Shown piece after piece: positions 22,550 to 34,873 of a stretch of 64,000 nt of DNA. Each line of letters starts with the position of its first letter. The first letter of the stretch is position 1. A model generated the notes under the pieces. The model ran no database searches. It saw only the letters and a program-made list of their open reading frames with translations, and was not told the origin of the DNA. Location of the stretch: contig CM030713.1 in the NCBI GenBank assembly GCA_017979445.1, forward strand, positions 31,649,915-31,713,914. The letters run 5' to 3'. The position numbers and the translations under genes were made by a program. The DNA is from Akebia trifoliata. Lineage: Eukaryota; Streptophyta; Magnoliopsida; Ranunculales; Lardizabalaceae.

Positions 22550-24389
22550 ATAGGCCCATATGGATATATTGCATCATTGGTACAGTAAATCATGCTTAAT
22601 ATCTTGACTACTTCCACTTAGTGGTGTTATTGGATTGATTTTGGTTATGTAAAATTCCAAATTTTTAATTCGTATCTCGAAGAAAAAATAAATAGTAGAA
22701 TTTTAAGAAAATCTTGAAAGTAGGACTTAGGGGTAAAACTTTATGATATTTCTGATCATTTTTAATGGAATCTAACCTCATCATTAGATTCAAAATGATT
22801 GAAAAATATAGTTTAGCCTATAAGCACGCTCAAATACGAGTCCGAATATAAAAGTTGCAAAATCTTCGATTATCGGATCGGACTAGGCTAAAATAGTAAC
22901 TTTTTGCTAGAGTAAGAACTATTAAGATTCAATTACACCATTGGATTCAAAATGAAAAATTATTAAATATGTCATTTTTTGGATATTAGGAAGTCGAATT
23001 ATCATCAAAAACGAAAATGACGTCAATTTTAAGGGTCACCTCAGGTCAAAAAATGTAAACTTTTGTTAGAGACATAATTTGTAGAAATTGACTACACCAT
23101 TAGATCCGAAATGAAAAATTAGGCGAAATAGAGTATTCATTTGTCAGTTTTGGAGTCCGGATGGTTAAATTATCATCGATCAAAACAATTGACAAAATAC
23201 CGATTTTATCCCAAATTTTATATAAATAAAATTTTAATAATTTTTTTATCAATTCATCTTCTCCAACCCGTCCAATAGTCAACAGTCAACAGCCAACGGA
23301 TTTATAAAAAAAAAAAATTTTTTTTTTTTAAAACTTCAAACGTAGATTTCTCGCAAACGGCTCGTCATCGATAATCGATGCAGAAGGGAGAAACGTCCGC
23401 AGCCTCGACATCTACAAAATCCACCCAAATTTTTTCCATTTTCTCATCTTTTTCACCTCGTATCTTCAAAAATCAGTCGTACGTATATACGGGGATTTCG
23501 AAACTTCGACCTCGGATTTCATCTGTTTCGGGGTCAAACCGTCATCCGTCGTAGAAGGGAGAAAGGACGACCACGTCGAGATCTTCGAAACCACCAGGCC
23601 GGTTTCAAAAATCAGCCGCTTCGAAGTTCGGTCCGTCTCGATTTCCGTGCTGATCGCCTCGATTTCCGTGCACACACTTCGATCCTTTTGCCTAGACATT
23701 GTAAAGAACTCTCAATTTTTATTAATAATCGTAGATTGGAAAAATTGCATTTAGGATTTTATCGAAAAAAATTTGGATGTATTTCTAAAATATAGAATTC
23801 TTTTGTTATTTTAAAAATTCACGCCAGAAATTGCATGTTTGATATGTTTAATTGGATTTTTAACAAATTATACGTGGGTAGGGTATTTTAACGGGTTATT
23901 TCCATAAATTGGGTCTTGTGCACTGCTCGGACCCTGTTTTGAAAAATAATTTGTATATTTTTTTATATTATTGATAAAAATAAATTCTTCAGTTGGAAAA
24001 TGTGATTTAATATTCAATGAACTCATATTGAGTTGATAAATATCAGAAAATGGATATTTTATTGAAGAGATTGAAAATTGTAAAAATAAAAAAAAAGGAA
24101 AAAGGGTATGAAACGGTAAAATGTCAGAGTCACACTCGAGGGGTGATGTCTGCATTTTACGTTGTTGTGTTGTGTGTCTGTTGGTGAACAGATATCCAGG
24201 GATAATATTGTTGGTTGCATGTTTATTTACTTTCTGTTAGCGCGATGCACTGTTTACGTTTCCGTTTTATTATTTATTTTAGACCGGGTGGCCACACTTG
24301 CATGGTAGGGTGGCTACACTTGCATGATAAGAAACTGGATATCCATTATCAACCTTGTATTGTTAATTTCTCTTTTGTTTTCAAATGAA

Positions 24390-24433
<44 letters not shown>

Positions 24434-25665
24434 CTATTTTGTGAGCTGTTAAGAGTTTGTGAATGCCTGAAGGGATAGTGCGTCATATCATCCGGAGTGG
24501 TGACTACCAAGCTCATATGTGGTATGGGACGCGTATGAGAGTGGAATCACAACTGAAATCTGAAATATTCTTCTCTATCTTTACCAGTGAACTTGTAATG
24601 TAAAGGTGGTCGTATACGAATGATTTGTATATTTGGGAATCACATGTACGCCTGATAGGCATAGACGAAGATGATTAGTCAGTAATCACTAACAATCTAT
24701 AGTAGTCGAACGTTCTGACACATCGAAAAGAGACCCATTGCTTACGGTCACGTCAAACGGCCAGCCTGAGCCGGATAAATGGTCAACCAAGCGTGGTAAG
24801 TGCAGCGACCGACCACAAAATCAGGAACTAAAAGCCAGAGAAGAATTGTAACATCATGTCCCGACTAGGAACGATCCAGTCGTGAATTCCAATACTCCAC
24901 CATTGTGTATTATGTATCTGTTGTTTATTTTGATATATAAAATGAAATCCATGTTTAATGTTTTCATTTAATCAATTAGATTTGTATAAAAAGAGAATGT
25001 TATAGTGAGTAATGATGATTGATGTAATGTGAGTTTTAAAATGTTTAGTTGCTCATCCCTGGCTATATGTACCAGTTAATCGTAGTTTATTTTGTAAAAT
25101 TTTATATTGTTAAAATAATTTAGTATGCTTATTTATTCATACTAGGAGGGGTTATTGACATAAATTGTTTGTTTCCTTATTGGGTAACCATTGTTATTCA
25201 TCCATTCCTTCTTTTTTTTTAGCTTCAGAGCCTGTAGTTAGCGAGGCGGGCGTAGAACCAACGAGTGGGGATCATCTGGTGGGTCAGATAGACGACCAGA
25301 GTCCATTACCTGGTGAGTATTGGGGTTATTACCCCTAGTGGTGTCGATTGTTTTGAGTAATATAGATTTTGATTTTGAGCGTTATGAATTTTGTTAGAGT
25401 GAGGAATTCCTGTATAATCGTGTGTATAAATTCCTTCTTCTGCACTCTGATCTATCGTACGATATTAGATGTATATAGGCTTCCGCTAGTTATTATATTA
25501 TGCATGTATATGTAGGATTGTATGTTGTTTATCAGGTGCAGGTTGAACGCCTTGGAATGCTAACATAAACAAAGGAGACCATGCCGAAATTTCGAGGTGC
25601 CACCTATTACCTCAAGATCTGACATGGGGTTTTGTGTTAGCGTTTGGCGGGGCGCCACAGGTTTG
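22550..25665. mobile_element. Probable LTR-retrotransposon-derived region (unclassified)
   Basis: No coding frame of substance is present. It shows features of a long LTR or leader. A repeated motif of about 100-200 bp is seen ('caccattggattcaaaatgaaaaatt' near 22940, 'caccattagatccgaaatgaaaaatta' near 23095, and a weaker copy near 22790). Two related GC-richer blocks (about 23350-23400 and 23510-23570) both contain 'gtagaagggagaaa'-type words. The right part (about 25540-25665) ends 'ggcggggcgccaca', a typical LTR terminus. I could not find a matching second LTR or a target-site duplication. It could be a solo LTR or several nested pieces. Confidence 0.4.
24393..24431. repeat. (AT)n microsatellite
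   Basis: An uninterrupted TA dinucleotide run of about 19-20 units lies within the LTR-like region. Confidence 0.95.
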
Positions 25666-25669
25666 GTTA

Positions 25670-26240
25670 TTATGAATATTGGAATCATAATGTTTATATT
25701 TTATCAATTCCGATTCTGATTTTAAAATAAGTGGAATCGAAATCGAAACTATAAAAAATCACAAATACCTGTTGACTCCGATTCTCAATAATTGAATGAG
25801 AATAATTATTTCAAAATCATTCTAAAAAATAACATATTATTTGTAAAGTATCAACTTAATTATAATTTGTTTCACTAAAGTGATGATTTAATAACTTTTA
25901 TTTTCAAATATTAAAATTTATTTCCTTTACAAATAATAAATTTAAAAAGAAATGACTCATCTTAAGCTCAAATATTTAGTTTATATGAAATTTGAAGAAC
26001 TTTATATCATATATGTTAATTTTAAAATATAGGATTACCTTAAATCATATATAATATAAAAATAAATGACAAAATAAATCGGTTTCGGGTATCCATCGGA
26101 TAGAACCCAATGGTTTTGATCCCTATTGGTTCGATTCCATATTAGACCCGACTCTAATTGGTTCCAATAAAAGGGAACCGGAACTAAGGTTTTCGATTTC
26201 GGTTCGGGTAAATGGGTACTCATTGACACCCCTACTTCCA
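25670..26240. mobile_element. MITE-like fragment ending in TGACACCCCTA
   Basis: This AT-rich stretch is rich in 'ggttccg', 'gattccgat' and 'tcggttcggg' words and ends 'attgacacccctac', the common right end of plant MITEs with GGGGTGTCA termini. The left terminus is not seen, perhaps cut by the LTR end at 25665. The TIR-bounded element at 48927-49500 has a similar but not identical composition. Confidence 0.45.
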
Positions 26241-26394
26241 ATAAAAACTAGTTTATGTTTATAATGGGAGACTTGGCTTTTTTATCTTATTTTTCTCCTC
26301 GGTTTGTCTAATATTCTTTCTTCCCACTAGGAAGGGGCAATAACCTAGTAGTAGGGTATGTGTGGGTTTTCAAAATAAGATAAAAGATAAAAAT

Positions 26395-27300
26395 AATATT
26401 CTACTTTGTATTATATTCTATGGCACAAGAATCCTCTTTAGTTTTTAAGGGGGTTAAGGGGATAAGAGTAGAAAAAAAATAAGATTAGAGGGATATTATT
26501 TTAAAAAAAATGAGGTTAATAGATTAAAAAATAATAATAATAATAAAATGAGTCAAAGATGAGATATAATAAAATTAGAGGGAGTGAAGATAAAAGACAA
26601 AAAGTATAGTGTAGGTTGATAAGACAATTGTCCACCCACAAAATTATAATTGAGGGGACATTTATCCCACCTCAAAACACAAAACTATAGAAACTAAGTT
26701 TTATTTTATTATATAAACTAGAGTTCGCCATGTCGACAACATGTATATCCTCTCTCGAGTAAAAAGGGCAAAAATGAAAAAAAAATAAAAATTGGAAGGG
26801 CATTATTAAAAATTTAAGGTGAAAGAGATAAGAGATGAGAAATAATAAAATATGTTAAAGAGTTAAAGAAGAAATATAACAAAGTTAGAGGGGGAAAAGG
26901 AAAGAAAATAAAATGGATCACATAACAATTGTAGATTGATGAGAATTTTATACCCACAACATTGTAGGTGATGGGAGGTTTATCCCCTATAAACACTATA
27001 ACAAAGTAAGTCCTACAATCCTATTTTATTTCTATGTATGGCAAAACACAATTGAATTGCTATAGTTTTATGTTTTGAGGTGGATAAACGTCCCCTCACC
27101 TATAGTTTTGCTATAAATGTCTCCTCTAATTTTATTATATCTCTTTTTTAACCCACTTTATTATTTTTCTCTTAACCTCAATTTTTTTTAACAATATCCC
27201 TCTAATTTTATTTTTTTTCTCGCTCTTGCCTCCTTAACCCTCAAAATGAATTCTTGTGTGTCGTAGGCACAAATGAACGGTCTAATAGAACATTGTAGCT
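26395..27300. repeat. Long imperfect inverted repeat (foldback)
   Basis: The left arm, about 26410-26700, includes 'gattagagggatattattt', 'agatataataaaattagag' and 'cctcaaaacacaaaactatag'. It is the inverted complement of the right arm, about 27060-27265. The centre (26790-27000) contains a more diverged third version of the same theme. Short direct repeats ('caaaataagataaaagat') at 26370 and 27371 bracket the structure. No coding potential is seen. Confidence 0.65.
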
Positions 27301-27440
27301 GATGAAAGAATTATCTCCCATAACACTGTAGCAAAGTAGGCCCTACAATCCTATTTTATTTTATAGATTGTCAAAATAAGATAAAAGATAGAAATAATAT
27401 TTTATTCATATTATTATTATTAACAAATTATTTCAATCAG

Positions 27441-27633
27441 AAGGTTCTAGGGACAAACATTGTGACAGTGACTTTTATCTTATATGAGTTAGAAGTTTTG
27501 AAATGGACTGATTTTTTGTGAGGATGATCTTCTCACTATAGAGATCATTATCACAAAAATTTAGCCCATTCCAAAGCTTCTCACTCATATAGGACAAAAA
27601 CCATTATCGCGATTATGTCCCTTGAATCGTCCT
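27441..27633. mobile_element. Hairpin MITE
   Basis: Arms of about 90 bp are inverted complements: left GGTTCTAGGGACAAAC... to GAGGATGATCTTCTC, right GAGATCATTATCACAAAAATT... to GTCCCTTGAATCGTCC. The loop is only a few bases long. It is non-coding. Confidence 0.7.
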
Positions 27634-27688
27634 ATTATTATAAATGCATTAATATATATTATATTGGTAAGTATGTTCTTAATGAATT

Positions 27689-27785
27689 CAATAACTCAGT
27701 GCTAGCGGGATCTAATCCCATGTCTCTAAGTATCATCACCCAAACACTTCACCTACTAAGCTAGCTAACACCTGCTGCATTAGAA
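27689..27785 (-). mobile_element. SINE, same family as 103-234, reverse orientation
   Basis: Read on the minus strand it gives 'gttagctagcttagtaggtgaag ... gggtgatgatac ... gggattagatcccgctagcactgagttat'. This aligns with 110-190 at each block: box A-like CTTAGTAGG, 'gggtgatgatac', box B-like region, 'gagttatt'. It is diverged, and I see no clear target-site duplication. Confidence 0.6.
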
Positions 27786-27916
27786 TATTTATTCCATGAT
27801 GGTCTTACAATTTAAAAGTATTAACTAATGTGAATTTGCATTGACAATAATCGCCCTTCTCTCAATATAATAGTAAACATTTATATTCTTGTTCATGTGA
27901 TCCATATAATTAGTAG

Positions 27917-27982
27917 CGAAAATTACTTAAAGGACCCTGATGGAGGGATTTTTTCTAAATAATTTTTAAATTTTGGGCGATC
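27917..27982. mobile_element. Terminal fragment of the foldback element family
   Basis: 'aaaattacttaaaggaccctgatggaggg ... taatttttaaattttgg' matches the ends of the elements at 9851 and 50407. It stops where the poly-T of the next LINE begins, so only one end of the element survives here. Confidence 0.6.
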
Positions 27983-27984
27983 TT

Positions 27985-28870
27985 TTTTTTTTTTTGATAA
28001 GTGTAATATATTAAATGAAGAAAATTAAATACAAAGAGGCCGAGGAAGCCTCTAAGAGAACAACAAGCCAAAAAGAGAACAAAGCATCAAAGACTACATA
28101 AAGAATTCCATCTAAAAACGAAATCATCAAAAGTGATCCCCTTGAAATCGATATTCTGCTTCGCCCAAAGATATAATAAGCCCAAGATCTCCAAGAATAT
28201 ACCGTAAGAGCTTCTCATTCTATTGTTAAACACCCTGTTATTTCTCTCGTTCCACAACCCCCAAGCTATAGCCGAGGGAAGAATAGCCCACAGAAATCTT
28301 TTCCTGGAAGAGAAGACATTACTGGCCCACCCTTCTAATAACAGGGAATACTTACAAGGAAAGACCCAATGAATACGGAAAAGACCAAGGAATATTGACC
28401 AAATTTGGTAAGAGAATGTGCAATGAATTAAAAGATGGTCGACAGACTTCCCATCTTTCATGCAAAGAGGGCAACGATTTGGAGTGATCCACCCTCGAGC
28501 AATCAAATTGTCCAATGTAAGAATCTTCCCAAGGGAAGCCAACCAAACAAAAAAGGATATTTTAGCTGGAACGAATTTTGACCAAATGATAAATCTCAAG
28601 GGGGATTGCTCGGCAAAAGGGTTGAGGCACTTAAAAAACAAGCTAACAGAAAATCCCAAGTCTTTAACCTTCGTCCATTCCCATCTGTCTTGTTCACTGT
28701 CATTGAGAGGACACGAGTGCAAAAGATCAAGGAAAGATATCACATCTGTTAGCTCCCAATCATTAAAGCTTCTCCTAAACCCCAAATCCCAAGTGGAGTT
28801 GCTATCGTTGCGAATTAAACACTGCTGAATGGAGCAGTTCTTTTTTGTAGAACAGACATACAAGGACGGA
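27985..28870 (-). mobile_element. L1-type LINE C-terminal fragment, best preserved copy
   Basis: One minus-strand frame of 258 codons (28863-28087) is intact across the zf-RVT region. It shows [53 protein letters not shown] with the intact Cys pair, LLIHCTFSYQIWSIF, then AIAWGLWNERNNRVF. It ends by the tail next to poly-T at 27985-27998. It is 5'-truncated: no RT or endonuclease is present. The other LINE copies in the window are more damaged, so this is probably the youngest. 28871-29600 holds only a GA microsatellite (about 29063-29076) and no gene. Confidence 0.85.
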
Positions 28871-29924
28871 CCTCATCTCACTTGTATAAGGTCTTTGAAA
28901 TATCTAAACTTCCATTTTCTCATCTTCTACATAGGATTAAAGCAAGATTGAAAAATAAATTGCAAGTAAGGTTGAACTAAAAATCAAGACTTTTCTGACT
29001 CAATTTAACATATTTTGATTATAAATTAAGGGTTTTCAGCCCGAGGTTGAATGTGTGTGTGTGAGAGAGAGAGAGACCGTCGATGCTTGCTGGCGATAAT
29101 GACAGTTGGAGCACTAAGAAAATGGTGTTTTCAACTTGCAAACCCTACTCCTTAAATCAAGAGGGGGACCAAGAAAAAATGACGAGGATAAACCCTCACT
29201 CCCAAAACTAACAACAAATTATTATTTTTAAATATCAGAATTCACTTGCTGAAGAATTTCATTTTTCCTAGGCGGTAAACATTATGTATAGATATAAAAT
29301 AAAATAAAAATGCAATGTGTTCCAACTGTTCATTTATGGTCCTAAGATTTGTATGAGGCACTAAGCACAGGAAATTACACACAAGAAAATATATGTATAA
29401 AAATATGTGAAAGTTTCATAAAATTTTTAGAGAAAATGCAAATTATGTTTTGGGTTTCTATCCAAAATCCCTAATTTTGTTATAATAGTGTTAATCCCTA
29501 GAAGATTGGAACTCATCTCTAGGAAATCTGTGTTTTTCCTCTAAACAAATCCCAAAGGTCATATCGATGGACAACCTCAACAGTGGGCTGAGGCTGGAAA
29601 AGTCCCGTTTACATACAATACATTATGCATGCCACGTTTAGCGGCTGATCTAGACATTCTGAAATTCTCACAAACTGTGAATTGTGGAGGGAACCAAGGC
29701 AGTTAACGACTTCCAACTCAACTGCAATGCTCTCAACCCGCCACGCTCGCGCACCCATGTACGGATGTAGGGCAGTCCACAGACCAATCTTCCCTTCCTC
29801 TCTTCTATGCCACATCATGCCCCCCTCCCTCTACTTCTTCACTCCCTCAACTAAGCTTCCACTCCCACTCCCACTCCCACAACAAACCTCTTCACCATCG
29901 AAAAAACTCCTTTTACCAGAAACC

Positions 29925-32900
29925 ATGTTCCCTCTTTTTTCTCCTCCTCTTCTCTTCACCTCCATTGTTATCCTCCTCACAGCTTTTCACCAACTGTTAC
30001 CCATCACTTCTCCTTCTCCGGAACCACTAATGGCAGTACCCCTTTTGCTTCCAAACAAATGCAAAGACCAATGTGGCCCCCTTCACATCCCATTTCCATT
30101 TCACTTAAACGATTCTTGTGGGTTAGAACATCATTCCGATGCTTTTCACCTCTCTTGCCTCAATTCCACCACTATTTACTTGAATATCGGGTCTCAAAGC
30201 TTTCGAGTTCTTGAATTTTCCTTTGATGGTGTTTTAGTAGATATTCCTGGCACCACTTCTTGTCGCCAGTACTATGATGTGAATTCCTTTAGTTTCGTTA
30301 AGGGGAATAATGGCTTCTATGGTTTATCGGTCCAGAATGTCCTTGGTTTATATGATTGTGAGGATTCTTCTGTGTGTAAAGTGGATTGCGAAAGAATTAT
30401 GCTGCCCGGTTGTGAAGGGAATTCTACTACTACTTCTTCCACTTGCTGTTACCCACTCTCGGATCATAGTGTCTGGCAGCTTGGAGATGGTTTCTCAGTG
30501 TTTGGGTGTAGAGGATTCTCAAGTTGGGTAGTTCCTCCTGGTGCCAATTCAGGGAAGCGTGGTGTTAAATTGGAATGGGCAGTTCCTAGAGACTCTTCAA
30601 GACAAATATGTGCTGCCAATGCGCTCATCATCAATGCTACAATGGTTAACGCAGGAGTAAGGTGTGCATGCCAGAATGGGTTTGTTGGAGATGGGTTTGT
30701 AGAGGGAGTTGGATGCTTGAAATGTGAGTTATTTTGACTAGTATCATTTCTTATATCAAACTTCAATGTTGGTGAATAATTTAATGTTAAAGACTTAAAG
30801 AGTAGTTACAATGATTGCTTGCCTTACTAGTGTAGTTATTTTGAGCTATTTCTTCTGTTCAATGGAACATTTGATTAGAATGTTTTGTTTTGAAACTTAT
30901 GGTAATTTATCATTGAAGTTTGGTGGATCCTATTAACATTATAGGGTCCGGTCCATAAGGAGGTTTGGAGTACTCTTGCATTGACAAAGGAAACGATTGA
31001 AGACTAATACTAATTTTGATTAACTTCTGTTTGGGTAATTGATTAATGTTATCATAATGGTACCCATATCATAATCGTGTGAAACGATAGTGATCGCAGT
31101 TGCTTCTTTGATACTCCTTAACTGAGATGTGGCCTCAAGTCTTTTGGCCTTGAAAGCTTTCTTGTAAGGTTTTGAATGAGGATACTATTTAGTCCTCAAG
31201 ATTGTGTCCTGTTTTGATTTTGGGAGGATTGGTGTTCGTGTGGTGGGTAATCTTCTTCTGGTTAGTACACTTTTGTTAGAAAGAAGCAGATGTCTGTGAC
31301 AAAAACTAATTGACAAGTGCTTCCTGTCTGTAGGTGTGGCTTAATCATTGATGATCGAACTTGGTTTACCTTACAACTAATTAAGAATAGCTAATGTTTT
31401 ATATCCCTTGCAAACTTCTATATATCCACACATTTTAGTTTTGGAGTCAGAAGATTAGTTGGTCGATTCTGTCACTATAGTCCCAAAAGGAACGAATTAT
31501 AGCATATATAAGCAACCTAGCATGATCAATATCTATTTAGTAGCTTAGAAGGGATTTCCGCAAGTCACAAATTGCGACATTCGTTTTTTGTAAGGGTATT
31601 ATACTCAGTGTGGGGGTAATTTTTGGTTTCCACATGCACCTTGTGATATGTGACATGAACTATTGAGATCTGTGCTTCATGTCTCCTCAATCTGCATGTG
31701 CCATGTGTGAAAAATCGCAATAGCAAATATAACACAATCGCACAAAACACAAGGATTTACGTGGTTTGGCAGTGTGCCTACATCCACGGAATAGAACAAG
31801 AACAATCACTATTTTCTCCTTTAAGTTTTACAGCCCTAGAGATCTCTATTAATATAACCGAGTGTTACTAAAACAAGTAAAACTCCCTAAAACAGAAAAC
31901 CCCAAAAATAGAAAATCCCTTAAGAAAATATTACACGATTTCCCTTTTCATACTCATGCAGCTCTGCATAGTGCAACAGAATACAAGACATTTACACAAC
32001 ACTATGGGTTTCCTGTCAATTACACAGTGACTTTCTGGTCAGAATTTGTTGAGTAAAGAGTAGCAAGTATACCAGGAAATTTTCTTGGCTCTATATATGT
32101 CTCCTCTCTACAGTTTCCTCTCTAATTATAGATTTCATGGAAGTAATCTTTTGTAATACGTTCCAGATTCTCAGAGTGAATCCGGGTAAGTTTCTGTTGA
32201 TGTACTGCTCTTTCATGTTCTTAAACATGGAATTAATTAGTTTCGTGGAATTAACATATTCTTAACAACATTTCATGTCAGTATTTAGGAAAATGCTGTT
32301 CAATTTATTGTACCAGACAGCTTTTTTTTAATAAATAGAAATGTTATCTTCTATTGGTTGACATGATTGTCATTATTGAGCCACCCCCACCCCCACACAA
32401 ACACCCCATACATGCACAGACACTCAGATGGGGTTCTCTCAAATTGCTGTCTAATGCCATTACTGGTTCCTTCAATACTGACTATAGCCTGTAAAAGCAT
32501 AAGTTTGTTCCGAGGAATTTTGATTCATAATGAGTGTTAGAAGGTGAATTACAATCGGTCTTTTCTTTTACAGCTTGTAACAAGGATGGGCATGAAGCAT
32601 TTGGTAGAGAGTGTTACCCCAAAAGACATAACAAAAGGAAAGTGGAAATTCTGGCTGGTAAGTGATGAAAGAAAGAACACATCAACCATTATCTTTTTTC
32701 ATTTATATTGGAGTTCGCTACTGATCTAGGTTATGTTGGTTTACTCTTCTCTGCTGCAAGAATAACATTGTGCTTTCTGTGCCAAGTAGGTATTCTCGCT
32801 TCTGTGTTCATCCTTGTCTCCTTAGCTATGCTTTATGCTCTATTATGGCAGTCCATGAAGTCCGACACATGGGAACATCATACAGACCTTCATCAGAGTA

Positions 32901-33862
32901 CTCTTTCATTCCGCAAGGCTTGTAGGACTCGATTATTCACGTATCAGGAGCTGGAAGAAGCCACAAAAGGGTTTGAAGATGGGCAGAAACTAGTTGATGG
33001 CATTAATGGAACTGTTTACACTGGGGTACTTGGTGATGGGTCGCACGTGGCTGTGCAGAAGGTACAGTGTGAGACTGAACAGAACCTCACGCTGGTTCTG
33101 TCTCGAGTTGAGATGTTGTCCCAAGTTTCACACAGGAATGTCGCCCGCCTCTTAGGTTGCTGTATAGAATCAGGCTACATGCCACTGGTGACCTATGAGT
33201 TCTATGCAAATGGTACCCTGGAGGAACATCTGCATCAACAGAGAGACTGGAAAAATGGTCTAGATTGGTACTGGCGGTTGAATATTGCTGCTGAAACAGC
33301 GAGTGCTCTTGCATACTTGCAGTTTGAGATCTCTCCTCCCATCTACCACCATGATCTAAAACTGGGTAGCATCTTTCTAGACCAGGATTATTCTGTTAAA
33401 ATTGCTTGCTTTGGGTTATTGAACTCTAGTCTTGAAAATGAGTCTCTCATGTGTCACAATTCTGAAGGGTCACGATTTAATAAAAGTGATGTCTACGACC
33501 TTGGCATGGTTCTGCTGGAGATCATTTCAGGTTCAAGACATGTTGATTTTCTAACAATGGCCTTGCCAAAGATTAGGAGTGGGAAGCTAGAGGAGATTGT
33601 TGATCCACTCCTTTATTATCATGAACAACCACCCTTTCATCGAGAACAGATAGAGGCGGTTGCAGACTTAGCGACAAGGTGCTTGTTGTTTGGTCCAGAT
33701 GGTAGACTTGGTATGAGGGATGTTGCCAGAGAGCTCTTACAGATCATGAAAGAGAGCCTAAATGGAGGTAGTAGGAGGGGATCTGCACTGGAGGAAACAT
33801 TTTCTAATTCGAGCCTCCTTCAGATGATATCAATGTCTCCTGACTCCATTTATGTGCCTTGA
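29925..33862 (+). CDS. WAK-like receptor pseudokinase (At2g46850-type)
   Basis: Three exons, 29925-30723, 32574-32657 and 32790-33862, join in phase to 651 aa. The order is signal peptide (about 1-22), a Cys-rich galacturonan-binding-like ectodomain (CKDQCGPLHIPFPF near 46-60, then a WAK-associated C-terminal part with a CxCxNGFVGDGF EGF-like tail), a TM segment (about 295-316) and a kinase-like domain (about 335-610). Catalytic residues are missing. The Lys of VAIK is Gln (VAVQK), HRD is HHD, the following LKxxN is LKLGS, and DFG is CFG. Family knowledge names the Arabidopsis relative a probably inactive receptor-like kinase, so a signalling-scaffold role is likely. An in-frame ATG also occurs upstream at 29682. 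I chose 29925 because it opens directly with the signal peptide. Intron 1 (1850 bp) holds LTR debris. Confidence 0.9.
31730..32100 (-). mobile_element. Copia LTR remnant in the pseudokinase intron
   Basis: 'acaaggatttacgtggtttggcag' and 'gcctacatccacgg' are the reverse-strand form of the GTGGACGTA...ACCACGTAAA signature of plant Copia LTRs. Related sequence is at 13950-14340. Borders are unclear. Confidence 0.45.
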
Positions 33863-34406
33863 AAAATTGATGCACATATTGGTCAGTTTGTTAAGGAGTC
33901 CATTTGGGTCAAGTGAAATGGGAAAATGTCTTTTTTTTCCATCTACGATGATTATTATTATTATTAATTTTTAAAGAGAAACTTATTGTGCCTAATATTG
34001 AGGATCTAAAGCATGTGGTGGTATCCCCAATTTGATGATAGTAGATCCTCATAGTGTGTTGGTTGGACCATGATCAGTAGAAACAGAAAAAAAAACGAAA
34101 AGGAACACAGGTTTAGCTTTGCATTTTTTTTCCATGGTCTCTCATAAGATAAAAAACTAAAGTCCTAATCTTTATCTGTCAGGGAAGTTTGTTACAAATT
34201 TGTAATAAAAAAGTATTGGTAAAGGAAAAGTTTTGAGCACAATACATAAAAACAGAAAGTTAGATGATGAATTTGTCATTTCTTTTTTCTTTAAATGGCT
34301 TATACTATACATTTTGCATATTACTAACGACGACTATTAGTTGAGCATCAAGAAGCATCCAAATAATATATTTTTGCTTGCACGACGTATTATTATTATT
34401 ATTATT

Positions 34407-34558
34407 GAGTCATTCTAATTGGACTTCTGTCAACACTGCACTGACATGACAGTGTGAAGAGAACCATAGATATGTTTCCTCGAGATACAATGGAACAGAT
34501 CTGTGATTCTCTACACATTGCCACGTCAGTGCAGTGTTTGAAGGAAGTCAGTTAATCA
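34407..34558. mobile_element. Hairpin MITE (loop shared with 7501-7716)
   Basis: The left arm (GGACTTCTGTCAACACTGC...GAACCATAGAT) and right arm (ATCTGTGATTCTC...GCAGTGTTTGAAGGAAGTC) are inverted complements over about 60 bp. The loop includes TCGAGATACAA, the same word as in the hairpin at 7501. It lies about 330 bp upstream of the pyrophosphatase promoter elements. 33863-34406 holds the 3' flank of the pseudokinase gene and no other gene. Confidence 0.7.
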
Positions 34559-34740
34559 TTTTTCATTATTATTAAGTAAATAAAATAACAAGACAGCCTA
34601 AATAAGAAGGACGTGTAGGGATTGACTTAAAGGAAGGAACATAATCAGCCGGTTGGGCCCCAAACCCAAAGACAAATTCTTTTTTAACAAGGAAAGGTTT
34701 GAATGGTCAGCAACAAGCCCTACTTGCCCTCTTCTACAGC

Positions 34741-34873
34741 CACGTGCCTCTCCTCTTTATTCTAATTATATATATACATATAGTATACAACACCATTACA
34801 ATAGTTGGGATCATTTACTGCCTGAATCAGCTCCTCTCTAGGGATTTTCTCGTCTGGCAATCTCAATCTTAAG
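34741..34873 (+). promoter_or_regulatory. Probable promoter and 5'-UTR exon of the pyrophosphatase gene
   Basis: A G-box (CACGTG) at 34741-34746 is followed by a TATA box (TATATATA, about 34767-34775) and a leader ending CTTAAG|GTGCGT at 34873/34874, a consensus donor. The coding exon is preceded by an acceptor at 36817. The implied 5'-UTR intron is 34874-36817. This is inferred from signals only. Confidence 0.45.

Noticed and set aside
24393..24431. Possible origin or scaffold-attachment element
   Set aside because: A plain (AT)n microsatellite explains it.
32708..32789. Start of the kinase exon at the ATG at 32708
   Set aside because: The frame is open upstream, but an acceptor at 32789 in correct phase with exon 2 makes this part intron.
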